Source: Haliea sp041583655 (GTDB taxonomy: Bacteria > Pseudomonadota > Gammaproteobacteria > Pseudomonadales > Halieaceae). Taken from it: a DNA stretch of 5,264 nt. Position numbers and translations under genes: made by a program. A model generated the notes under the pieces. That model was not told the origin of the DNA. It saw only the letters and a program-made list of their open reading frames with translations, and did not search any database. The first letter of the stretch is position 1; each line of letters opens with the position of its first letter. Of this stretch, positions 1 to 5,264 are shown piece after piece. The stretch spans positions 1-5,264 of the forward strand of contig JBFHFJ010000242.1 in the NCBI GenBank assembly GCA_041583655.1. The letters run 5' to 3'.

Positions 1-1134
1 CGCAGCATGCGCCCCGATCTGCCCTTCGTGATGATGACCGCCCACGGCTCCGTGCAGAGCGCGGTGGCGGCGATGCGCGAGGGGGCCACGGACTATCTGC
101 TCAAGCCCTTCGCCGCGGAAGTCCTGCTGGAAATGCTCGCCCGCTTTGAGCCTGCGCCCGCCACCCCCTCGGAGATGATCGCCGAGGATCCGGCAATGCA
201 GCGGGTCTACCGGCTGGCGGAACGGATCGCGCACAGCGATGCGACGGTCCTGGTGACCGGCGAGTCGGGTACCGGCAAGGAAGTTGTCGCGCGTTTCCTG
301 CACAGCTGTTCCAGCCGTTCGCAACAGCCGATGCTGGCGATAAACTGCGCGGCGATTCCCGAGAGCATGCTCGAGTCCATGCTTTTCGGTTACGAGAAGG
401 GCGCCTACACCGGGGCCCACCAGTCCCGGCCCGGCAAGTTCGAGCAGGCCAATGGCGGCACCCTGCTGCTGGACGAAGTCTCGGAAATGGACCTGGGGCT
501 GCAGGCCAAGCTGCTGCGGGTGCTGCAGGAGCGGGAGGTGGAGCGGCTCGGCGGAACCCGGTTGATCCCCCTTGATGTGCGGGTCATCGCCACCAGTAAC
601 CGGCGACTGGCCGATGAAGTGACCGCCGGCCGCTTTCGGGAGGATCTGTACTACCGCCTGAATGTGGTGCCGATACATGTCCCGGCCCTGCGCGACCGCC
701 CCGCGGACATCCTGCCGCTGGCCCAGCGCTTTCTGCGCCGCTATGCGCCGCCCGGGTCCAGCCTGGTATTCAGTGAGGCTGCCCTGGAGCGATTGGCGGG
801 ACACGGCTGGCGGGGCAATGTGCGCGAGCTGGAGAACTGCATCCAGCGCGCGGCACTGCTGGCCGCAGGCCCGGAGCTGACCGCGGCGGATATCGATTTC
901 GCCGGCACCCTGGAGCCTGAGCAGGCAGCGCCGCCGGTCGCGCCCGCGGTACCGGAACCGCAGCTGGACGGGGATCTCAAGGCGCGGGAACGGGAACTGA
1001 TCGTGGCGGCCCTGGCGGCGGCCAACGGCAGTCGCAAGGAGGCGGCAGAAAGGCTGGGCATCAGCCCGCGGACCCTGCGTTACAAGCTGGCGAGGTTCCG
1101 CGAGCTGGGACTGTCCGTTCCCCAGGTACAATAG
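1..1134 (+). CDS. fleR: Sigma-54-dependent flagellar response regulator, FleR/FlrC type (5' end missing)
   Basis: This is the C-terminal ~377 residues of an NtrC-family activator. The open frame runs in from before the window; with a family length near 470 residues, roughly 95 are missing, including the phosphoacceptor Asp. Visible first is the end of a receiver domain, with the conserved Thr of MMTAHG (codon 37-39) and Lys of LLKPF (103-105). The AAA+ domain follows: Walker A GESGTGKE (259-282), the sigma-54 contact loop as GAYTGA (400-417, usually GAFTGA), Walker B LLLDE, the GRFREDLYYRLN segment and sensor II GWRGNVRELEN. A Pro/Ala-rich linker leads to a Fis-type helix-turn-helix (EAAERLGISPRTLRYKL) near the C-terminus. 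The retained receiver Thr and Lys, and the position directly before fliEFGHI, fit FleR/FlrC (phosphorylated by FleS/FlrB) rather than FleQ/FlrA, whose receiver is degenerate. Phosphorylated FleR/FlrC activates mid-class flagellar promoters. Family assignment is firm; the symbol rests on context (flrC in Vibrio nomenclature). Confidence 0.93.
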   Translation, partial: RSMRPDLPFVMMTAHGSVQSAVAAMREGATDYLLKPFAAEVLLEMLARFEPAPATPSEMIAEDPAMQRVYRLAERIAHSDATVLVTGESGTGKEVVARFLHSCSSRSQQPMLAINCAAIPESMLESMLFGYEKGAYTGAHQSRPGKFEQANGGTLLLDEVSEMDLGLQAKLLRVLQEREVERLGGTRLIPLDVRVIATSNRRLADEVTAGRFREDLYYRLNVVPIHVPALRDRPADILPLAQRFLRRYAPPGSSLVFSEAALERLAGHGWRGNVRELENCIQRAALLAAGPELTAADIDFAGTLEPEQAAPPVAPAVPEPQLDGDLKARERELIVAALAAANGSRKEAAERLGISPRTLRYKLARFRELGLSVPQVQ

Positions 1135-1140
1135 AGGAGA
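1134..1140 (+). promoter_or_regulatory. Ribosome binding site of fliE
   Basis: GAGGAGA is a strong Shine-Dalgarno match. It begins on the last base of the regulator's TAG stop and leaves 7 bases before the GTG at 1148. It supports GTG as the fliE start rather than an ATG further in, and its position at the upstream stop suggests the two genes are translated from one transcript. Confidence 0.8.
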
Positions 1141-1147
1141 ATACGAA

Positions 1148-1459
1148 GTGAGCGAGCTGGCAATCAACCAGGTGTTGGCACAGATGCGGGCGATGAGCGC
1201 GCAGGCAGGCGGGGAAGGTCCGGCAAAGACAGATGGAGTTGAGTTCTCTGCCTTCATGCGCCAGTCGATTGACGATGTAAACCAGGCCATGCAGGCGTCC
1301 CGCGCCATGGCCACGGCTTTCGAGGAGGGGCGGCCGGATGTCTCGCTGGCGGACCTCATGGTGACGGCGCAGAAGGCGAGTCTGGAGTTTCAGGCACTCT
1401 CGGAGGTGCGCAACAAGTTGCTGGCCGCCTACCGGGAAGTCATGAGCATGCAGGTGTGA
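1148..1459 (+). CDS. fliE: Flagellar hook-basal body protein FliE
   Basis: FliE is a small protein at the base of the rod. It is exported early by the flagellar type III system and joins the MS ring (FliF) to the proximal rod. The 103-residue product is of normal length for the family (about 100-110). The N-terminal 30 residues are variable and polar. The conserved part starts near FSAFMRQSIDDVNQAMQAS (residues 33-51). It continues through the VSLADLMVTAQKASLEFQ block (65-82) and ends with the typical VRNKLLAAYREVMSMQV (87-103). No cleavable signal peptide is seen, as expected for a type III substrate. The start codon is GTG, chosen because of the strong Shine-Dalgarno 7 bases upstream and the family length. 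It lies 13 bases after the regulator gene and 42 before fliF. Confidence 0.95.
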   Translation: MSELAINQVLAQMRAMSAQAGGEGPAKTDGVEFSAFMRQSIDDVNQAMQASRAMATAFEEGRPDVSLADLMVTAQKASLEFQALSEVRNKLLAAYREVMSMQV

Positions 1460-1479
1460 CGACCAGTGTTTAGTATCGC

Positions 1480-1493
1480 TTGCACGGGAGCAA
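1480..1493 (+). other. Short hairpin potential around the fliF ribosome binding site
   Basis: TTGC (1480-1483) can pair with GCAA (1490-1493), leaving ACGGGA in the loop. The Shine-Dalgarno-like GGGAG (1486-1490) is the only candidate for fliF and stands 11 bases before the ATG, longer than ideal. The stem is only 4 bp, so it may have no function. There is no U-tract, so it is not a terminator. Confidence 0.25.
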
Positions 1494-1501
1494 TCTGATC
1501 C

Positions 1502-3169
1502 ATGGCAGAAAACAGCAATACCCTGGTCGCGCGCTTCAACAGCTACAGCCGCCAGCCGGCTTCCCGCCAGCTGGCGCTGCTGTTCGGCCTGGCGGCGAGC
1601 ATCGCGCTTGGGTTCGGCCTGGTACAGTGGGCCGTGGTACCGGACTACAAGCCGCTCTATGGCAACATGGCCGCCGAGGACACCAACACCGTGATCAGCG
1701 CCCTGGAAGCCAACGGCATTGCCTACCGGCTCGACAACCGCAGCGGCATGGTGGCGGTAGCGTCCGACCAGGTGCACCGCGCCCGGCTGCTGCTGGCCAG
1801 CGAGGGCTTCCCGCGCGCGGGGGGCACCGGCTTCGAAAGCCTGTATCGGGAACAGGAGATCGGGGTCAGCAGCTTCATGGAGCAGGCGCGCTACCACCGC
1901 GCCCTGGAGGAGGAGCTGACCCGCACCATTTCCGCACTCGACGGCGTGCGCGGGGCCCGGGTCCACCTGGCGATGGCCAAGCAGAGCGCTTTCCTGCGCC
2001 AGCGGCAGGAGCCCGCCGCGTCCGTGGTCCTGCATCTCTACGCGGGGCAAATTCTCTCAGAGCGGCAGCTGGCCGGCATCGTGCACCTGGTCTCCGCCAG
2101 TGTGCCCAATCTGCAGGCAGAGGCCGTATCGGTTGTCGACCAGCAGGGCCGGCTGTTGTCGTCCCGCGGGCCGGATGAGGATTTTGGCTACAGCAAGGAG
2201 CAGTTTCGCCTCGCCCAGCAGCTGGAGCAGCGCTACAGCGACCGGATTGTGGGTATACTTGAGCCCGTGTTGGGTCACGGCAGGGTGCGGGCTGAGGTGA
2301 CGGCAGATATCGACTTCACCCGGATAGAGCGCACGAGTGAAGTCTACGCACCCGATGTGGTGCTGCGCAGCGAGCAGACGTCCGAGGAAATGACCGCGCG
2401 CCAGGCGGCGGGCGGGGTCCCCGGCACCCTGGCCAACCAGCCGCCCCCCGATGCCCAGGTGGTTGCCGACCTGGCGCAGGCCGAGGGGGTGGCGGCCAAT
2501 ACCCCGCCGGCCCGCACCAGCCGCAGGGAGACGCGCAACTATGAAATCGACAAGACCATCAGCCATATTCGCGAAACCCCCGGAACCCTGCGCAAGCTGT
2601 CGGTGGCGCTTGTGCTTGATCATGTCGACACAGTGGCGGAGGATGGTACGGTGACCCGGGGGCCCCTGGCCCCGGAGCGCATTGATGAGATTACCCGCCT
2701 GGCCCGCGAGGCGGTGGGCTTCAGTGAAGAGCGCGGCGACAGCCTGAGCGTGATTAACGCCAGCTTCGTGACCCCGCCGGCGCTGGAGGCTCCCGAGGCC
2801 CCGTCGCTGCTGGAGCAGGACTGGCCCTGGCGGGTCGCGCGCGGGATCGCCGCCGCCTTGGCGGTGGGTGCACTGCTGTACTTTGTCCTGCGCCCGCTGC
2901 TGCAGTTTTCCCTGGCCGCGGGGCCGGCGGCGGCAGCCACCCAGGGGCAGCGTGCGCTGGGAGTCGAGGGTTATTCAGATGCAGCCTACGCCGGCGGTGC
3001 CGGCGACGCCTACCCCGTCGGGGACGATCAGCTCACCCTGGGTGGGCAGCAGCGCGGCCTGCCGGGTGGCGGCTACCAGCAGCAGCTGCAAATGGCCCGC
3101 AACGTGGCGGAAGGAGAGCCGCAGCGGGCCGCTCATGTGATGAAACAGTGGGTGGCTGACGATGGCTGA
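1502..3169 (+). CDS. fliF: Flagellar MS-ring protein FliF
   Basis: FliF forms the membrane-embedded MS ring that houses the export gate and carries FliG on its cytoplasmic side. The 555 residues match the family (about 550-580). A short cytoplasmic N-terminus precedes the first membrane helix (about 23-45). The YscJ/FliF ring-building domains follow, including PLYGNM (51-56), the RALEEELTRTI block (133-143), ARVHLA (152-157) and IVHLVSASVPNL (193-204). The periplasmic collar region carries the FliF signature GVPGTLANQPP (305-315) and NYEIDKT (346-352). A second membrane helix spans about 444-467. A Gly/Ala/Tyr/Gln-rich linker (about 473-530) leads to the FliG-binding tail, ending NVAEGEPQRAAHVMKQWVADDG. 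The ATG at 1502 is secure because an in-frame TGA lies at 1496-1498. The stop overlaps the start of fliG by 8 bases, suggesting coupled translation of ring and rotor protein. No frameshift or missing block is apparent. Confidence 0.97.
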   Translation: MAENSNTLVARFNSYSRQPASRQLALLFGLAASIALGFGLVQWAVVPDYKPLYGNMAAEDTNTVISALEANGIAYRLDNRSGMVAVASDQVHRARLLLASEGFPRAGGTGFESLYREQEIGVSSFMEQARYHRALEEELTRTISALDGVRGARVHLAMAKQSAFLRQRQEPAASVVLHLYAGQILSERQLAGIVHLVSASVPNLQAEAVSVVDQQGRLLSSRGPDEDFGYSKEQFRLAQQLEQRYSDRIVGILEPVLGHGRVRAEVTADIDFTRIERTSEVYAPDVVLRSEQTSEEMTARQAAGGVPGTLANQPPPDAQVVADLAQAEGVAANTPPARTSRRETRNYEIDKTISHIRETPGTLRKLSVALVLDHVDTVAEDGTVTRGPLAPERIDEITRLAREAVGFSEERGDSLSVINASFVTPPALEAPEAPSLLEQDWPWRVARGIAAALAVGALLYFVLRPLLQFSLAAGPAAAATQGQRALGVEGYSDAAYAGGAGDAYPVGDDQLTLGGQQRGLPGGGYQQQLQMARNVAEGEPQRAAHVMKQWVADDG

Positions 3170-4175
3170 GCCTTCAGAGTCCGGCCTGACCGGTGCCCAG
3201 CGCGCCGCGGTGTTCCTGCTCGGGGTGGGCGAACAGTCCGCCACCGCCATCATGCGTCACATGGAGCCGCGGGAGGTGCAGCGGATAGGCGAGGCCATGG
3301 CCTCGATCGCCACGGTTTCCAACGAGCAGGTGGAGGCGGTGCTGCGCGAGTTCCACCAGCGTTCCAGTGCCCTGAACCCGCTGGGCCTGGCGGCGCCCGA
3401 GTTTACCCGCCGCGTTCTCACCCAGGCGCTGGGTGAGAGCAAGGCGCGCTCCATGCTCGCCAAGGTCATGCCCGGCAAGCAGCAGACCTCGGGTATTGAA
3501 GCCCTGAAGTGGATGGACCCATCCGCGGTGGCCGAATTGCTGGAAGACGAGCACCCCCAGATTGTCGCCATCGTGCTGGCGTCGCTGGAGGAGGATCACG
3601 CCGCCCAGGTCCTGATCAACATCCCGGAACCGGTGCGCGGCGAGGCGCTGCTGCGGGTGGCGCGTTTGCAGGTCATCGACCCGGCGGCCATGGAGGAGCT
3701 GGACAAGGTGCTGGAAAAGCAGCTGGGCAAGGTCCGCAGGACACCGCCGCGTTCGGTCAATGGCATGAGCAGCGCGGCGGCGATCCTCAACAACGTCAAG
3801 GCCGATGTCGAGGCGCAGCTGCTCACTGCGCTAAAGGATGCGGACGAGGAGCTTGGCGAGAAGGTCAGCGAACTGATGTTTGTGTTCGATAACCTGCTGG
3901 AGCTTGATGACCGCGGCATGCAGCGCCTGATCCGGGAAATTGCGGTAGACAGCCTGGTGATAGCGCTCAAGGGCGTCGATGAGCAGCTGCAGAACAAGTT
4001 TTTCAGCAACATGTCGACTCGCGCCGCGGACATGCTGAAAGAGGATCTTGAGGCCAAGGGCCCGGTCAAGCTGTCCGAGGTAGAGGCCGCGCAGAAGGAA
4101 ATCCTGGCGATTGCGGGACGCCTCGCTGACGAGGGCGAGTTGAGCCTGGGCAAGGGTGGCGATGACTTCGTCTGA
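3162..4175 (+). CDS. fliG: Flagellar motor switch protein FliG
   Basis: FliG is the rotor subunit of the C ring. Its N-terminal domain binds the FliF tail, its middle domain binds FliM, and its C-terminal domain carries the charged residues that interact with MotA-type stators. The 337 residues are full family length (about 330-350). The N-terminus has the usual LTGAQRAAVFLLGVGE. The middle domain has the FliM-contact EHPQ (130-133), and the C-terminal domain has the MFVF hinge (239-242). Aligned by eye to E. coli FliG with an offset of 6, the torque residues K264, R281, D288, D289 and R297 correspond to K270, R287, E294, D295 and K303, so every charge sign is kept. The gene starts inside fliF (8-base overlap) with only a weak GGGTGG (3150-3155) as Shine-Dalgarno, so its translation probably depends on ribosomes finishing fliF. 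Its 3' end overlaps fliH. Confidence 0.97.
   Translation: MAEPSESGLTGAQRAAVFLLGVGEQSATAIMRHMEPREVQRIGEAMASIATVSNEQVEAVLREFHQRSSALNPLGLAAPEFTRRVLTQALGESKARSMLAKVMPGKQQTSGIEALKWMDPSAVAELLEDEHPQIVAIVLASLEEDHAAQVLINIPEPVRGEALLRVARLQVIDPAAMEELDKVLEKQLGKVRRTPPRSVNGMSSAAAILNNVKADVEAQLLTALKDADEELGEKVSELMFVFDNLLELDDRGMQRLIREIAVDSLVIALKGVDEQLQNKFFSNMSTRAADMLKEDLEAKGPVKLSEVEAAQKEILAIAGRLADEGELSLGKGGDDFV
4152..4156 (+). promoter_or_regulatory. Ribosome binding site deciding the fliH start
   Basis: AAGGG lies 5 bases before the ATG at 4162, inside the end of fliG. The alternative GTG at 4156 overlaps this site and has no comparable purine-rich match at proper distance. This favours the ATG. Confidence 0.5.
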
Positions 4176-4791
4176 CCCGGGAAAAGCCCGCAGCTGGCAG
4201 CTGCCTCCCCTGCAGCAGGCCGCAGTGACCGAACCGGCGCCCGACCTGGCCGCCATGTCCGAATCCGCCCGTGCGGAGGGCTACGCCGCCGGGCATGCGG
4301 AGGGCAGGGCGGCCGGGCTTGCCGCCGCCGAGGCCGCCGCGGCCGAACTCTCTGCGCTGTGTCGGGCCATGGTGGCGCCGTTCCGCGAGCAGGAGACCGT
4401 GTTGCTCGCGGACCTGGCCTCCCTGGTGTCGCGGGTGGCGACGGCCGTGGTGCACCGGGAGCTGGAAACTTCCCCGGCGGTGATCGAGGCGGTGCTTACC
4501 GAGGCCCTCGCGGCGATGGGCGAGGTCGAAGGCGCCATCAGCATCCGCCTCCATCCCCGCGACTGCCAGCGCGCCCGGGAATTTCTTGCCGGACTGCAGT
4601 CCGGGCAACAGGTGGAGCTGCTGGAGGACCCCGGCGTCTCGCGCGGCGGGTGCCTGTTGTCCGCGGCGTCCTCCTTCCTCGACGCTTCGGTGGAGCGGCG
4701 CCTCGAGGACAGCCTGCAGGCCCTGCGCGACGCAACCGACAGCAGTCCCTCGTTGGGCGACGCGGCGGCACGGCCCGAGGGTGGCGCATGA
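4162..4791 (+). CDS. fliH: Flagellar export apparatus protein FliH (stator of the FliI ATPase)
   Basis: FliH is the peripheral-stalk protein of the flagellar type III export machine. It dimerises, binds and restrains the FliI ATPase, and docks it to the C ring and export gate. The product is 209 residues from the ATG at 4162, or 211 from an in-frame GTG at 4156; the ATG is preferred because AAGGG stands 5 bases before it. Near the N-terminus, SWQLPPL has the conserved Trp region that in the family contacts FliN/FlhA. Residues about 38-56 carry a GxxxG ladder (Gly 40, 44, 48, 52, then Ala 56), a known FliH hallmark, running into an Ala/Glu-rich helix. The C-terminal half resembles the FliH/HrpE/YscL domain, with SIRLHPRDC, a VELLEDPGVSRGGCLL stretch and FLDASVERRLEDSLQAL. 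The gene overlaps fliG by 14 bases and fliI by 4, placing it firmly in the export operon. Sequence is divergent, as usual for FliH; position and repeat secure the call. Confidence 0.92.
   Translation: MTSSDPGKARSWQLPPLQQAAVTEPAPDLAAMSESARAEGYAAGHAEGRAAGLAAAEAAAAELSALCRAMVAPFREQETVLLADLASLVSRVATAVVHRELETSPAVIEAVLTEALAAMGEVEGAISIRLHPRDCQRAREFLAGLQSGQQVELLEDPGVSRGGCLLSAASSFLDASVERRLEDSLQALRDATDSSPSLGDAAARPEGGA
4586..4608 (+). repeat. Inverted repeat within fliH
   Basis: Bases 4589-4604 form a perfect 16-bp palindrome (ccggactgcagtccgg). TTG before it and CAA after it extend the pairing if G4605 is bulged out. In RNA this could fold as a 9-bp stem with one bulge and a TGCA tetraloop. There is no U-tract and it lies within the coding sequence (residues LAGLQSGQ), so it is not a rho-independent terminator. 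Function unknown; it may be chance in GC-rich coding DNA. Confidence 0.6.
4777..4781 (+). promoter_or_regulatory. Ribosome binding site of fliI
   Basis: GAGGG lies 6 bases before the fliI ATG at 4788, within the last codons of fliH. It supports this start together with the ATGA overlap of the two genes. Confidence 0.55.
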
Positions 4792-5264
4792 GCCTGGCCG
4801 CGCAGACTATTGCCGAACGTGGGCGGCGCCTGCAGCGGCGGCTGGCGGACCTGAGTGAAGGCCTGCGGCAGCAGCCCCTGATCCGCGAAGGGCGCCTGGT
4901 GCGCATGGTCGGCACCCGGCTGGAAGTTGAGGGCTGTATAGGGGCGGTGGGCAGCCGCTGCAGTATTTTCTCGGAAGAGCAGCGCAGGGTCGAAGCCGAG
5001 GTGGTGGGGTTCTCCGAGGGTCGGTTGATCCTGATGCCCGAGGGCAACCTGCACGGCGTCATGCTGGGTGCCCGGGTACGGCCACTGGGGTTCAGCCATC
5101 GGGTGGGGGTCGACGAACAATTGCTGGGCCGGGTGATGGACGGTGCGGGGCACCTGCTGGACGCCGGCCCGCCGGTGATTTTCCGCCAGTACGTGCCCCT
5201 GCGTGGCGCCCCCATCAACCCCCTTGCCCGGGGACCTGTCCGGGAGCCACTCGACGTGGGGGTC
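4788..5264 (+). CDS. fliI: Flagellum-specific type III export ATPase FliI (3' end missing)
   Basis: FliI is the cytoplasmic ATPase that works with FliH and FliJ to unload substrates into the flagellar export gate. The window holds the first 159 codons of a frame that is still open at the edge; the family length is about 430-460 residues. After a helical N-terminus (about residues 1-30) comes a beta-rich domain like that of F1 ATPase subunits, with GRLVRMVGTRLEVEG, VVGFSEGRLILMPEG and a GARVRPLG stretch. These are followed by the family block LLGRVMDGAGHLLD and then PINPLARGPVREPLDVGV, which in FliI/YscN/SctN proteins lies shortly before the Walker A loop. The Walker A and catalytic residues are beyond the window, so activity cannot be judged. 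The start ATG shares the ATGA overlap (4788-4791) with the fliH stop and has GAGGG 6 bases upstream. Position after fliH separates it from F1 beta or virulence-type homologues. Confidence 0.94.
   Translation, partial: MSLAAQTIAERGRRLQRRLADLSEGLRQQPLIREGRLVRMVGTRLEVEGCIGAVGSRCSIFSEEQRRVEAEVVGFSEGRLILMPEGNLHGVMLGARVRPLGFSHRVGVDEQLLGRVMDGAGHLLDAGPPVIFRQYVPLRGAPINPLARGPVREPLDVGV

Noticed and set aside
1127..1132. TACAAT resembling a sigma-70 -10 box before fliE
   Set aside because: No -35-like hexamer stands 16-18 bases upstream, and initiation about 7 bases downstream would cut off the fliE Shine-Dalgarno.
1176..1191. TGGCACA, a perfect match to the -24 half of a sigma-54 promoter
   Set aside because: The -12 half fails: the bases at the required GC spacing are GG. 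It also lies inside fliE, downstream of its start, so it could not express fliE.
1061..2050. Long open frame on the - strand (about 329 codons) opposite fliE and the start of fliF
   Set aside because: It lies wholly antisense to two well-conserved genes, its translation shows no recognisable family, and long antisense frames are expected in GC-rich DNA with biased third positions.
1480..2178. Open + strand frame (about 232 codons) overlapping the start of fliF
   Set aside because: The product is Gly/Arg/Pro-rich with no family resemblance, while the overlapping fliF frame is plainly the conserved one.
2254..2259. TATACT resembling a -10 box inside fliF
   Set aside because: No -35 match at the right spacing, and it sits in the middle of a coding gene with no gene start nearby.
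4281..5153. Long open frame on the - strand (about 290 codons) opposite fliH and fliI
   Set aside because: It is antisense to fliH and to the fliI N-terminus, which has clear family motifs. The antisense product is low-complexity and Ser/Arg/Ala-rich, typical of a shadow frame.

Overview
The window is a continuous run of flagellar basal-body genes, all on the + strand. It comes from what looks like a GC-rich member of the Gammaproteobacteria. The order is the 3' part of a sigma-54-dependent response regulator (FleR/FlrC type), then fliE, fliF, fliG, fliH and the 5' part of fliI. This matches the polar-flagellum clusters of Pseudomonas (fleQ-fleS-fleR-fliEFGHIJ) and Vibrio (flrA-flrB-flrC-fliEFGHIJ). 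Codons strongly prefer G or C in third position, which fits a GC-rich pseudomonad-like or marine gammaproteobacterium. Genus cannot be fixed from this stretch.

Layout: positions 1-1134 hold the regulator, cut at its N-terminus by the window edge. After 13 bases comes fliE (1148-1459, GTG start), then a 42-base gap, then fliF (1502-3169). From there the genes overlap: fliG (3162-4175) overlaps fliF by 8 bases, fliH (best start 4162, ending 4791) overlaps fliG by 14 bases, and fliI (4788 to the window end) overlaps fliH by the 4-base ATGA. No non-coding stretch exceeds 42 bases. I see no tRNA, rRNA, CRISPR array, insertion sequence, clear promoter or rho-independent terminator.

How the genes work together: the regulator belongs to the class that, when phosphorylated by its partner kinase (FleS/FlrB, expected just upstream), drives sigma-54 transcription of later flagellar genes. 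FliF builds the MS ring in the inner membrane. FliE joins the MS ring to the rod. FliG sits on the cytoplasmic face of FliF and is the rotor protein on which the stators act. FliH and FliI form the peripheral stalk and ATPase of the flagellar type III export apparatus.

This is an ordinary, intact core flagellar region and I found no sign of a new system. The points worth a second look are small: a GAYTGA variant of the sigma-54 contact loop, a 16-bp perfect palindrome inside fliH, the lack of a recognisable promoter ahead of fliE, and the FliH glycine repeat.
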